Assembly (NCBI GenBank): GCA_020635395.1
Contig: JACJZV010000002.1
Location: forward strand, 689,000-752,999
Direction of reading: 5' to 3'
DNA length: 64,000 nt
DNA from: Flavobacteriales bacterium
GTDB taxonomy: Bacteria > Bacteroidota > Bacteroidia > NS11-12g > UBA9320
Notes under the pieces: model-generated
What the model was told of the DNA's origin: nothing
The model's database searches: none
Seen by the model: the letters and a program-made list of their open reading frames with translations, nothing else
Shown: positions 28,134-36,427 of the stretch, one piece after another
Position numbering within the stretch: the stretch's first letter is position 1
Layout: every line of letters begins with the position of its first letter
Made by a program: the position numbers and the translations under genes

Positions 28134-29021
28134 ATGGCAAATAAAATTGAAAATAAAGAGCCTGTAAAGATTGTGCAGAACAAACGGGTAAAGCCCGATT
28201 GGTTGAAGGTAAACATTGCCGGAGGCGGCAAATATGCAGAAATGAAAGACCTGGTAACCAAGCATAAACTGCACACTATTTGTGAAAGCGGAAAATGCCC
28301 AAATATTGGCGAATGTTGGGGAGTTGGCACAGCCACATTTATGATTGGGGGCAACACCTGCACCCGCTCCTGCCAGTTTTGCAATGTGGCCACTGGAAAA
28401 GGCGATGTGCTTGACGCTACCGAACCTTTCAAAGTGGCTCAAAGCATTAGCATTATGGGCATTAAACATGCTGTAATAACTAGTGTTGACAGAGATGACC
28501 TTGCCGATGGCGGCTCCACACATTGGGCAAAAACAGTATTGGAAATACGCAAATGGAATCCGGAAACTACTTTAGAAACGCTTATTCCGGATTTTCAAGG
28601 AAACACTGAGCAATTAGACAGAATTATTGAGGTTCATCCCGAAATTGTCTCTCACAATATTGAGACTGTTAGACGGCTCACAAAAGAAGTGCGTATTCAA
28701 GCAAAATACGACCGCAGTATGGACGTGCTGAAATACTTGCGTGAAAAAGGAATGAAAACCAAAAGCGGTATCATGCTTGGCATGGGCGAAACCGATGAGG
28801 AAATACGAGAAACATTGGCCGATTTACGCAGTGTTGGGGTTGATATAATTACCATGGGGCAATATTTGCAACCCACGGCACGTCATTTAAAGGTGGATAG
28901 ATACGTTACCCCCGAAGATTTTGCAAAATACAAGGATTGGGCAGACGCGATGGGCTTTGAATTTGTCGAAAGTGGCCCTTTGGTTCGATCGAGCTATCAC
29001 GCAGAAAAACATTTGAAGTGA
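28134..29021 (+). CDS. lipA: Lipoyl synthase
   Basis: 295 aa radical-SAM enzyme that inserts two sulfurs into octanoyl chains on 2-oxoacid dehydrogenase and GcvH proteins. Both iron-sulfur motifs are intact: auxiliary cluster CESGKCPNIGEC (C-x4-C-x5-C, about 49-60) and the SAM cluster CTRSCQFC (CxxxCxxC, about 80-87). The C-terminal RSSYHAEK supplies the RSSY serine ligand. No lipB is in the window. Its TGA stop lies within the left arm of a 17-bp inverted repeat (see 29019-29422). Confidence 0.97.
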   Translation: MANKIENKEPVKIVQNKRVKPDWLKVNIAGGGKYAEMKDLVTKHKLHTICESGKCPNIGECWGVGTATFMIGGNTCTRSCQFCNVATGKGDVLDATEPFKVAQSISIMGIKHAVITSVDRDDLADGGSTHWAKTVLEIRKWNPETTLETLIPDFQGNTEQLDRIIEVHPEIVSHNIETVRRLTKEVRIQAKYDRSMDVLKYLREKGMKTKSGIMLGMGETDEEIRETLADLRSVGVDIITMGQYLQPTARHLKVDRYVTPEDFAKYKDWADAMGFEFVESGPLVRSSYHAEKHLK

Positions 29022-29422
29022 GATTTGAGTATTTACATGCACAATTTTAAAGAACTGAAAGTTTGGCAAAAAAGTAGGATTCTTGTTAAGGATGTTTATT
29101 TGATTTCGAAAAGTTTTCCTAAAGATGAACAGTTTGGAATTACGAGTCAAATTCGTCGTGCAGTTATTTCAGTCTCTAACAATATTGCAGAAGGCAGCGG
29201 GAGAAACACCAAAGGTAAATTTAAACAGTTTTTAGTCATGGCCTATGGTTCGGCTTTAGAACTGGGAAACCTGCTTATTCTATGTCTTGATTTGGAGATG
29301 ATTCAGGAGTTAAAATTTAACAACCTTCACAATCTAAATAACCGAAATAGAAAAGATGATATTTGCTTTAACGAAAACGCTTTGTAATGGATAAAATCTT
29401 AATACTAAATACTCAAATCTCA
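29019..29422. repeat. 404-bp element bounded by 17-bp perfect inverted repeats, carrying the four-helix-bundle gene
   Basis: Left arm 29019-29035 (TGAGATTTGAGTATTTA) and right arm 29406-29422 (TAAATACTCAAATCTCA) are exact reverse complements. They enclose one gene of the 23S rRNA intervening-sequence (IVS) protein family. In 23S rRNA the same family sits in insertions whose ends pair into a stem, so this looks like an IVS-type element outside rRNA. The left arm starts exactly at the lipA stop codon. No flanking direct repeat is obvious. Confidence 0.7.
29037..29387 (+). CDS. Four-helix-bundle protein (23S rRNA IVS family) with a frameshifted C-terminus
   Basis: ATG 29037 (MHNFKELKVWQKS) is the family start; an upstream ATG at 29025 lies in the inverted-repeat arm. 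Family signatures: FKELKVWQ, QIRRAVISVSNNIAEGSGR and FLVMAYGSALELGN. After about residue 102 the frame reads LNNRNRKDDICFNENAL, unlike the family, but the next frame reads ITEIEKMIFALTKTLCNG, a typical ending, up to a stop at 29392-29394. Removing one A from the run at 29336-29338 restores it. So there is a one-base insertion, real or a sequencing error. Molecular role unknown; the fold is a pentameric four-helix bundle in solved homologues. Confidence 0.82.
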   Translation: MHNFKELKVWQKSRILVKDVYLISKSFPKDEQFGITSQIRRAVISVSNNIAEGSGRNTKGKFKQFLVMAYGSALELGNLLILCLDLEMIQELKFNNLHNLNNRNRKDDICFNENAL

Positions 29423-29446
29423 ATACTCATTATTCATATCTAAACA

Positions 29447-31213
29447 ATGCAAGGAGGAGAATTTTTAATAAAAGATCAAAAAGCAAACGAGGTTTTTATA
29501 CCTGAACAGCTTAATGAGGAACAATTGATGTTCCGCAGCATGACCATTGATTTTGTAGAACAAAAAATTTGGCCGATTGTAGCCAAAATAGATAAGCAGT
29601 TGCAAAATCCGGAACTCATTCCCGGCCTGTTAGACGAAATTGGTCAATTAGGTATTTTGGGAGCCGGAGTGCCCGAAGAATATGGGGGCATGGGCGTTGA
29701 TTTTAACACCGAAACCGTGTTGAGCGAGGAGCTTGGCAAATCTCTTTCGTTTGGTGTGGCAGTGGCCGCCCACACGGGTATTGGCACCTTGCCAATTCTT
29801 TATTTTGGCACCGAAGAGCAAAAACAAAAATACTTGCCCAAACTTGCCAGCGGGGAGTTGAAAGCCAGTTATTGTCTTACCGAACCGGGCAGTGGGTCGG
29901 ATGCATTGGCGGCAAAAACAAAAGCTGTTTTGGATGGAGACCAATGGGTGCTAAACGGTCAAAAAATGTGGATTACCAATGCCGGATTTGCTGATTTATA
30001 CATCGTTTTTGCCCAAGTGGATGGCGACAAATTCACTGGCTTTATAGTAGAAAGAAACACCCCAGGATTGACTCTGGGAGACGAAGAAATAAAACTCGGA
30101 ATTAAGGGTTCAAGCACCCGTCAGGTGTTTTTCGAAAATGTGCGAATACCAAAAGAAAACTTACTTGGCGAAATAAGTAAAGGACACAAAATTGCCTTCA
30201 ACGTGCTGAATATAGGCAGGTTTAAATTGGGTGCAATGGTAATGGGAGGTTGCAAAAAATCCATTGACATTGCCATAAATTATGCCAACGAACGCCAACA
30301 ATTCGGACAACCCATCTCCCAATTTGGAGCCATCCAACACAAGTTGGCCGAAATGGCCATAAAGGCTTATGTCACCGAATCGGCTACCTACCGCTTGGCC
30401 GACTTGATAACCAATAAAATTGAAGAACTTAAAAAAGAAGGTCTTAGCAAGGCAGAAGCCAAATTGAGGGCAGCCGAGGAATACAATATTGAATGTGCCA
30501 TTCTTAAAGTGTTGGGCAGCGAATCGCTTGATTTTGTGATTGACGAAGCAGTGCAAATTTTTGGTGGAACGGGCTACAGCGAAGAATATCCTGTGGCACG
30601 TATGTATCGCGACTCGCGGATTAACCGGATTTTTGAGGGTACAAACGAAATTAATCGAATGTTGGCCGTTGGTCAGGTGCTAAAAAAAGCCCTAAAAGGA
30701 GAACTTGATTTGATGACTCCTGCTATGAAAATTCAGGAAGAATTGATGTCTATTCCCGATTTTGGCGATGACGATGAGTCTGAATTATTCTTTGCCGAGA
30801 AAAAAGCCATCTCCAATGCCAAAAAAGCCATTTTAATGGCAGCTGGTGCAGCGGCACAAAAGTTTTTGATGGAACTGGAAAAACAGCAGGAAATTTTAAT
30901 GAATTTAGCCGACATGGCCATCGAAATTTTTACTGCCGAAAGTGCCCTGTTGCGGACAGAAAAATTAATTTCCATGCGGGGTAAAGAGGCCGCAAACCTT
31001 CATGTATTGATGGCAAAAACGTATTTGAACGATGCCTTAGAACGAATTTATTTAGCTGGAAAACACGCACTTTGTGGTTTTGCCGAAGGCGACGAACTGC
31101 GAATGATGTTGATTGGTATGAAACGGTTTACGAAATACGAACCTTTTAACACCATAGCCGCCCGAAAAGCCATTGCCGCCAAAATTGTGGAGGAGAATAA
31201 GTATCCGTTTTAA
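29447..31213 (+). CDS. Acyl-CoA dehydrogenase with C-terminal extension
   Basis: 588 aa FAD enzyme for the first step of fatty acid beta-oxidation. The N-terminal helical domain (about 25-140), middle beta domain with YCLTEPGSGSDA and WITNAG, and C-terminal helical domain with FGQPISQFGAIQHKLAEM are present; the catalytic Glu lies in RIFEGTNEINR. A further helical extension of about 150 residues, as in VLCAD/FadE-like bacterial enzymes, ends the protein. It is 12 nt upstream of the hydratase/dehydrogenase gene, forming an operon. The start is preceded by an AT-rich stretch with repeated TACTCAAAT-type motifs from the neighbouring element. Confidence 0.92.
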   Translation: MQGGEFLIKDQKANEVFIPEQLNEEQLMFRSMTIDFVEQKIWPIVAKIDKQLQNPELIPGLLDEIGQLGILGAGVPEEYGGMGVDFNTETVLSEELGKSLSFGVAVAAHTGIGTLPILYFGTEEQKQKYLPKLASGELKASYCLTEPGSGSDALAAKTKAVLDGDQWVLNGQKMWITNAGFADLYIVFAQVDGDKFTGFIVERNTPGLTLGDEEIKLGIKGSSTRQVFFENVRIPKENLLGEISKGHKIAFNVLNIGRFKLGAMVMGGCKKSIDIAINYANERQQFGQPISQFGAIQHKLAEMAIKAYVTESATYRLADLITNKIEELKKEGLSKAEAKLRAAEEYNIECAILKVLGSESLDFVIDEAVQIFGGTGYSEEYPVARMYRDSRINRIFEGTNEINRMLAVGQVLKKALKGELDLMTPAMKIQEELMSIPDFGDDDESELFFAEKKAISNAKKAILMAAGAAAQKFLMELEKQQEILMNLADMAIEIFTAESALLRTEKLISMRGKEAANLHVLMAKTYLNDALERIYLAGKHALCGFAEGDELRMMLIGMKRFTKYEPFNTIAARKAIAAKIVEENKYPF

Positions 31214-31225
31214 GAAAATTGTATT

Positions 31226-33634
31226 ATGGATATTTTAGAAGCAACTAAAAGAAAAATAAAAGCCGTTGCCGTTCTTGGTTCCGGCGTTATGGGCAGCAGG
31301 CTGGCTTGTCATTTTGCCAATATTGGGTTAAAAGTTTTTTTGCTCGATATTGTTCCGTTTGATTTATCAGATGAGGAAAAAAACAACCCGAAAGCTCGTA
31401 ATCGCATTGTAGAATCATCATTGGCAGCCGCCCTAAAATCGAACCCATCTCCTGTTTATAATACCAATGTGGCCAAACGCATCAGCACTGGAAACTTTGA
31501 CGACAATATGCATTGGATTGCCCAATGCGACTGGATTTTGGAGGCAGTTGTCGAGAATTTGAAAATAAAAAACGAGGTTTTTGAAAAGGTAGAAAAACAC
31601 CGAAAACCCGGTACGTTGATTACCAGCAACACCAGTGGTATTCCCATTTCGATGATGCTTCAACAGCGGTCGGAAGATTTTCAGGCTCACTTTTGCGGAA
31701 CACATTTTTTCAACCCTCCCCGCTATTTGCGGTTGTTAGAAATTATTCCTTCGGAAAAAACCCATCCGGAGGTAACCCAATTTTTGATGCACTACGGTGA
31801 TTTGTTTTTGGGCAAAAAAACCGTTTTATGCAAAGACGCTCCGGCGTTTATTGCCAACCGAATTGGCGTTTTTAGCATCATGGCCATTTTTCATTTGATG
31901 CAACAAATGGATATGACCATTGAGGAAGTGGATGCCGTGACCGGACCTGTTTCGGGCAGACCCAAATCGGCAACGTTTAGAACCTCCGACCTTGTGGGTC
32001 TTGACACGCTGGTAAAAGTGGCCACCGGAGTAGCTCAAAATTGTCCGAATGACGAAGCAAAGGATTTGTTTAACATTCCTGAATTTCTTCAAAAACTAAT
32101 TGAAAACAACTGGTTGGGCGACAAAACCGGACAAGGTTTTTACAAAAAATCGAAAGATGCCAACGGAACCACCGTTATTGAAGTTCTCGATTTAAAAACC
32201 TTTGAATACAAGCCACAAACCAAACCTCGGTTTGAATCAATTGGTGCTGCCAGAAAAGCAGATAGCGTAAAGCATCGCATTAAAATTTTGGCCAAAGCAA
32301 ATGACAAGGCCTCTGGTTTTTTGAAAACCCTGAACCAACAGGTTTTGGCTTATTCCAGCAACCGCATTCCGGAAATTGCCGACCATTTATATCAAATTGA
32401 CGATGCCATGCGTGCCGGATTTGGATGGGAACTCGGCCCTTTTGAAACATGGGAAACGCTTGGGGTTAGAACCGTTTTTGATGCTATGAAATCGGCGGGC
32501 GTTACGCCCAACGGTTGGGTAGAGGAAATGTTAGACTTGGGTTTCGAAAACTTCTACAAAACCGAAAACGGAGCTCGTTATTTTTACGATATTCAAACCA
32601 AAAATTACCAAATTATTCCCGGTTCGGAAGAAAATATAGTGTTGGACAATTATCGGTCGAACAAGCTGGTGTGGGGCAATAAAGGGGCTAGTTTGCACGA
32701 CATTGGAGATGGCGTTTTATGCCTTGAGTTTCACACAAAAATGAATGCCATTGGCTCCGAAATTTTGCAGGGCATAAACAAATCTATCGACATTGCCGAG
32801 CAAGATGGTTGGCGAGGATTGGTTATTGGCAATGACGCTCCCAATTTTTCGGCGGGAGCCAATTTGGCCATGATGCTGATGTTGGCCATCGAGCAAGAAT
32901 ATGATGAACTGAATATGGCCATTCGCTATTTTCAAAACACCGTAATGCGACTGCGATATTCAGCCATTCCCGTGGTGATGGCTCCGCACGGCATGACCCT
33001 GGGTGGTGGTTGCGAAATGAGTTTGCATGCCGATAGCACCGTGGCAGCCGCCGAAACATACATTGGTTTGGTTGAGTTTGGTGCAGGACTCATTCCCGGA
33101 GGTGGCGGCACCAAAGAGTTTGTGGTGCGGGCATCTGACAGTTTTTATAATGGCGACCCTCAGTTGCCAACATTGCAAGAGCGATTTACCACCATTGCCA
33201 CCGCCAAGGTGGCCACATCGGGCTATGAGGCATTTGATATTGGCGTGTTGCATCGCGACAAGGATGAGGTAGTAATCAATCAACAAAGGTTGATAGCCGA
33301 GGCCAAACGAAAAGTTCTTGAATTGGATGCCGAAGGCTATGTTATGAAACCACAACGCGAAGATATTTTGGTATTGGGAAAAACGGCTTTAGGAACACTC
33401 TATGCCGGAATAGAAGCCTTTGGCGTGAGCGGTTTTGCCACTCCGCACGACCAAAAAATGGCTCGAAAACTGGCCTTTGTTATGGCCGGAGGCGATTTAT
33501 CGCAGCCCACCCACGTTTCGGAACAATATTTATTGGATTTAGAGCGGGAAGCCTTCCTCTCTCTTTTGGGCGAACGAAAAACCTTAGAACGTATCCAACA
33601 CATTTTAAAAACTGGAAAACCGCTGAGGAATTAG
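31226..33634 (+). CDS. fadN: Bifunctional 3-hydroxyacyl-CoA dehydrogenase/enoyl-CoA hydratase (FadN-type)
   Basis: 802 aa. NAD-binding domain first (VLGSGVMGSRLACHFANIG, GxGxxG at about 18), then HFFNPPRYLRLLEIIPSEKT and a C-terminal 3HCDH domain. An enoyl-CoA hydratase/isomerase domain follows at about 490-720 (DAPNFSAGANL, GMTLGGGCEMSLHAD with the oxyanion-hole glycines). This order, dehydrogenase before hydratase, is FadN-like, the reverse of FadB. It acts on the product of the upstream acyl-CoA dehydrogenase. In Bacillus the operon includes thiolase fadA; none is here. Confidence 0.92.
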   Translation: MDILEATKRKIKAVAVLGSGVMGSRLACHFANIGLKVFLLDIVPFDLSDEEKNNPKARNRIVESSLAAALKSNPSPVYNTNVAKRISTGNFDDNMHWIAQCDWILEAVVENLKIKNEVFEKVEKHRKPGTLITSNTSGIPISMMLQQRSEDFQAHFCGTHFFNPPRYLRLLEIIPSEKTHPEVTQFLMHYGDLFLGKKTVLCKDAPAFIANRIGVFSIMAIFHLMQQMDMTIEEVDAVTGPVSGRPKSATFRTSDLVGLDTLVKVATGVAQNCPNDEAKDLFNIPEFLQKLIENNWLGDKTGQGFYKKSKDANGTTVIEVLDLKTFEYKPQTKPRFESIGAARKADSVKHRIKILAKANDKASGFLKTLNQQVLAYSSNRIPEIADHLYQIDDAMRAGFGWELGPFETWETLGVRTVFDAMKSAGVTPNGWVEEMLDLGFENFYKTENGARYFYDIQTKNYQIIPGSEENIVLDNYRSNKLVWGNKGASLHDIGDGVLCLEFHTKMNAIGSEILQGINKSIDIAEQDGWRGLVIGNDAPNFSAGANLAMMLMLAIEQEYDELNMAIRYFQNTVMRLRYSAIPVVMAPHGMTLGGGCEMSLHADSTVAAAETYIGLVEFGAGLIPGGGGTKEFVVRASDSFYNGDPQLPTLQERFTTIATAKVATSGYEAFDIGVLHRDKDEVVINQQRLIAEAKRKVLELDAEGYVMKPQREDILVLGKTALGTLYAGIEAFGVSGFATPHDQKMARKLAFVMAGGDLSQPTHVSEQYLLDLEREAFLSLLGERKTLERIQHILKTGKPLRN

Positions 33635-33824
33635 GTGGCTTTTCGTTGATGATTCTACCCTTGAAGGTTTATTGGCAAGTTTTATTAATATTTGTATGAA
33701 ATAATTATGCCTTCTTCAACTTCCTATTCTTTTATATCTCGCAACGAACATAAAATGCTCGATTCGTGTGCTGTACATAATGAAAATATGCACAATAGGG
33801 TGTTTGTATTGGGCATATACGGAT

Positions 33825-34507
33825 GTTGTGTGCAATATTAAAACGTCGAACATATTATGATTATAGGAATATTAAGTGGACTAATTTTAATTACAATTCT
33901 TGGAGTGATTCTAATGAAGAATAAGCTCGCAAAAGGAATAATGATAGCCTTTAGTATAATCCTTATTCTAGTTACAGGCGGACTAATTTTTTTGAATTAT
34001 TTTATAAGTGCACTTGCACCTCCAAAAGTGAAAATTACGACAAATTACATTTCAACTAATAATGACTTTATTAACGGAGTGACAATTGAAATAATAAAGG
34101 TTGACTCTATTGGGAGCGAAAATTATCCCGTAAAATATACTGTGACTTATTTGACAAGTTGCCACATCGTCCATCCTGAAGGAAAGCCGCCAAATCCACC
34201 TGACAAAATATATTTTAGTAGAGAAGGTAAATACTGGTGGACAGAAGAAAACGTAAATATTCATTTTATTCATAAAGGATTATCAAGAAAAACAACTGAT
34301 TCAAAACACAGACCAGTTAGGAGCATGGGTGGAACGAAATTAAAGACTTGTCCGTTAAAATTTGAGAAAGAAAAGTGGTACTATATTACTATCGGAGACC
34401 CAAAGGTGACAGGAATATTTTTTTACATTGACAAGAATGGAAAAGAGAAACAGTATTATTTAACAAGTGGCATTTCTCCAATATGACAGAAAAATACTGC
34501 ACACAAC
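33825..34507. repeat. 15-bp inverted repeats flanking an orphan membrane-protein gene
   Basis: Left arm 33825-33839 (GTTGTGTGCAATATT) and right arm 34493-34507 (AATACTGCACACAAC) are reverse complements with one mismatch. They bracket only the gene at 33857-34486, so gene and arms look like one mobile unit. Confidence 0.55.
33857..34486 (+). CDS. Orphan membrane protein of unknown function
   Basis: 209 aa with two N-terminal membrane helices (about 1-19 and 28-52) and an extracytoplasmic domain of about 155 residues rich in Lys, Ile and Tyr (KVKITTNYISTNNDF, VKYTVTYLTSCH, EGKYWWTEENVNIH). No family recognised. It is noticeably more AT-rich than the upstream beta-oxidation genes and sits between inverted repeats at the start of an accessory island; both suggest horizontal origin. 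Confidence 0.65.
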   Translation: MIIGILSGLILITILGVILMKNKLAKGIMIAFSIILILVTGGLIFLNYFISALAPPKVKITTNYISTNNDFINGVTIEIIKVDSIGSENYPVKYTVTYLTSCHIVHPEGKPPNPPDKIYFSREGKYWWTEENVNIHFIHKGLSRKTTDSKHRPVRSMGGTKLKTCPLKFEKEKWYYITIGDPKVTGIFFYIDKNGKEKQYYLTSGISPI

Positions 34508-34512
34508 AAAAG

Positions 34513-34659
34513 TAGCTGTTGCACAACTACCCTCAACGCTATTTTAGATTTTTACCTCAAAAACAAAACACAATTAACTCACTGATAATAAGAAGATTAA
34601 AATTACAGCTTTTTTGAAATAGTTGAAAAATAGAGTTACTTTTGAGTTGTGCAACAGGC
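34513..34659. mobile_element. MITE-like insert with 13-bp inverted repeats and 7-bp direct repeats
   Basis: Non-coding, about 147 bp. Inverted repeats CTGTTGCACAACT (34516-34528) and AGTTGTGCAACAG (34645-34657) are perfect. The segment is flanked by identical ACAAAAG at 34506-34512 and 34660-34666, which look like a target-site duplication. Removing insert and one repeat joins CACACAAC directly to AAAAGCTATATGTAATGCGG. No transposase is in the window. Confidence 0.5.
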
Positions 34660-34665
34660 ACAAAA

Positions 34666-34847
34666 GCTATATGTAATGCGGGGTTCGGTGGGTAATTCAA
34701 TCGCAGTTCTTCGTTGCAACACCGCCAATTCGTCTTTGACGATTTGGCTATAAAAACAATAATATGAATGAACGAATTGGCTCAGTGGCACCCTGACAGT
34801 GAAGCATTTCAAAGTCCCGCACTCCACATAGCCCAACCGTTATCAGC
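34666..34847 (+). repeat. attC-like palindromic segment before the 34863 gene
   Basis: Left arm 34666-34682 (GCTATATGTAATGCGGG) pairs with right arm 34816-34832 (CCCGCACTCCACATAGC), 14 of 17 matching. An inner perfect 10-bp repeat GCCAATTCGT/ACGAATTGGC lies between. It ends GCCCAAC-CGTTATCAGC, 15 nt before the ATG. With the MITE-like insert it fills the 376-nt gap 34487-34862; no gene is seen in that gap. Confidence 0.4.
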
Positions 34848-34862
34848 AAATGAAGAAGATAA

Positions 34863-36344
34863 ATGGCAATAGAATTAAATCCATATCATAAAATTGAGAA
34901 TCAGAATTTTATTTCTGAAGAGATAAGAATTACACCAGAAGTTTTTGAAAACATCACATTCATTAATGGGAAAATGGTGCTTTCATTTGAGAACTGCAAT
35001 TTCAAAGAAATATCAATTTTTAATGACACAGATATTGATTTTAAAGACATTTCAATCTCCTTCACTTATTGTCTTATTAATAGAATCAAAATTAGAGAAA
35101 TAAAGACTGAACAAATCAATCTTCATTTTCATGGGTGTATAATTGAAGGAAACATTGATAATGGCACAATAAGAAACGTAAGTTTAAACAATTGTATAAT
35201 CCCAAGTCTTTTTCTTCAAAATTTAAATCTTGTCGAAATATCATTCACAGAAGAAAATATCTTCATTAGAAAATGGATAGCACTATGCAGACGAACTGAT
35301 TTCAAAAATATAAATGATGTATTGGGTTTTAAACAATCGATATACATTAATCACGTAAAAAAGGTATTCATTCGAAAAAACCACAATAAGACAAAAAGGA
35401 CAGGAATAAAAAGAGATGACTATCGGCGAGATATGATAAAATTCTCCTTAAGCAAAGAGCAAAAAAAACAACTAAATATCAATGTCAGCATCGACTTCTC
35501 AAAACAAACAGATGAATTATTAACTATAAACGATAGTATACTAAATTCTTTGTCATTAACTGGAACTGCAGAAGGTAAGGTCACTATAGAAAATACAAGA
35601 ATAAACAACATTTATATCCATGACTACAATTCACTAAATGAGACATTTTTATATAACATTTCACCTTACTTAAAAGCATCAAAATTTGAAATTAGAAAAT
35701 CTAACATGGACAACACTTGGTTTGACAATATCGATTTCAATAGTTACAAAATACTATCCTTTTATAGAACAAGATTTGCAAAGGCATCATTTACATCGTG
35801 TAACTTCCCATCGGACAATTTGACATTTGAAAAATTCAAAACTCTCAAAAACATTCACTATCCGGACCAAAAACCACAAAACTATTTCAAAGATCAATAT
35901 GAGACATTTCTCCAACTTCGTAAATCATTGGAAAATAGTGGAAATTACTATGAAGCTCAAAAACTCGGAGCAATTTCCAAAGAATCACTAAGAAAAATAG
36001 CAGGTTTATCTTATTGGGATAAATTTATTCTTTGGGTAAGTAGATATTCTAATAACCACGGATTATCAATCAAAGGACCTTTTGTATGTATATTAATTTT
36101 CTCTATAATTTTTTATATTATCTATTTGATGAGCTTAGGAAGAATATTTATTAGTACAAATTTTGATTGGAATTTAGTTGGATACTATTTTTCATTTTTA
36201 GATTTGACTCATAAAAAGGATTTTCTTGTGCCTAAGACAGAATTAAATGGTTGGTCAGTAACAATGGATTTTTTGAATAAAGTTATAGTTGGTTTTTTTA
36301 TTTTTCAATTTATTTCGGCATTTAGAAAATATTATAAAAAGTAG
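34863..36344 (+). CDS. Pentapeptide-like beta-helix protein with C-terminal membrane/ion-channel-like domain
   Basis: 493 aa. Degenerate pentapeptide-type repeats at about 25-125 (FENITFINGKMVLSFENCNF) and 225-340 (SILNSLSLTGTAEG, FDNIDFNSYKILSFYRTRF). Then comes a helical linker YETFLQLRKSLENSGNYYEA-QKLG, common in pentapeptide proteins that end in a two-helix channel-like domain. Membrane helices lie at about 400-421 and 470-487, with a possible re-entrant stretch between. I infer a membrane-tethered scaffold or channel; selectivity residues are not recognisable. It is AT-rich and flanked by attC-like palindromes on both sides. Confidence 0.6.
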   Translation: MAIELNPYHKIENQNFISEEIRITPEVFENITFINGKMVLSFENCNFKEISIFNDTDIDFKDISISFTYCLINRIKIREIKTEQINLHFHGCIIEGNIDNGTIRNVSLNNCIIPSLFLQNLNLVEISFTEENIFIRKWIALCRRTDFKNINDVLGFKQSIYINHVKKVFIRKNHNKTKRTGIKRDDYRRDMIKFSLSKEQKKQLNINVSIDFSKQTDELLTINDSILNSLSLTGTAEGKVTIENTRINNIYIHDYNSLNETFLYNISPYLKASKFEIRKSNMDNTWFDNIDFNSYKILSFYRTRFAKASFTSCNFPSDNLTFEKFKTLKNIHYPDQKPQNYFKDQYETFLQLRKSLENSGNYYEAQKLGAISKESLRKIAGLSYWDKFILWVSRYSNNHGLSIKGPFVCILIFSIIFYIIYLMSLGRIFISTNFDWNLVGYYFSFLDLTHKKDFLVPKTELNGWSVTMDFLNKVIVGFFIFQFISAFRKYYKK

Positions 36345-36348
36345 CACC

Positions 36349-36419
36349 AGCTGATAACAATAGATAAGAAGTAATAGCTTCTTCGTCGCTACTACTCTTA
36401 TCATCATCCGTTATAAGCC
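36349..36419 (+). repeat. 71-bp imperfect palindrome, attC-like
   Basis: AGCTGATAAC (36349-36358) pairs with GTTATAAGCC (36410-36419), and GATAAGAAGTAATAGC pairs with GCTACTACTCTTATC with a one-base bulge, around a 9-nt loop. An imperfect hairpin with bulged bases that ends in a GTT-box just before the next gene is the form of integron attC sites, but GTTATAA does not match the strict GTTRRRY core. Confidence 0.45.
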
Positions 36420-36427
36420 ATAAAAGA

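Noticed and set aside
32960..33355. 131-codon minus-strand frame inside fadN
   Set aside because: Antisense shadow; the composition follows the fadN codon positions.
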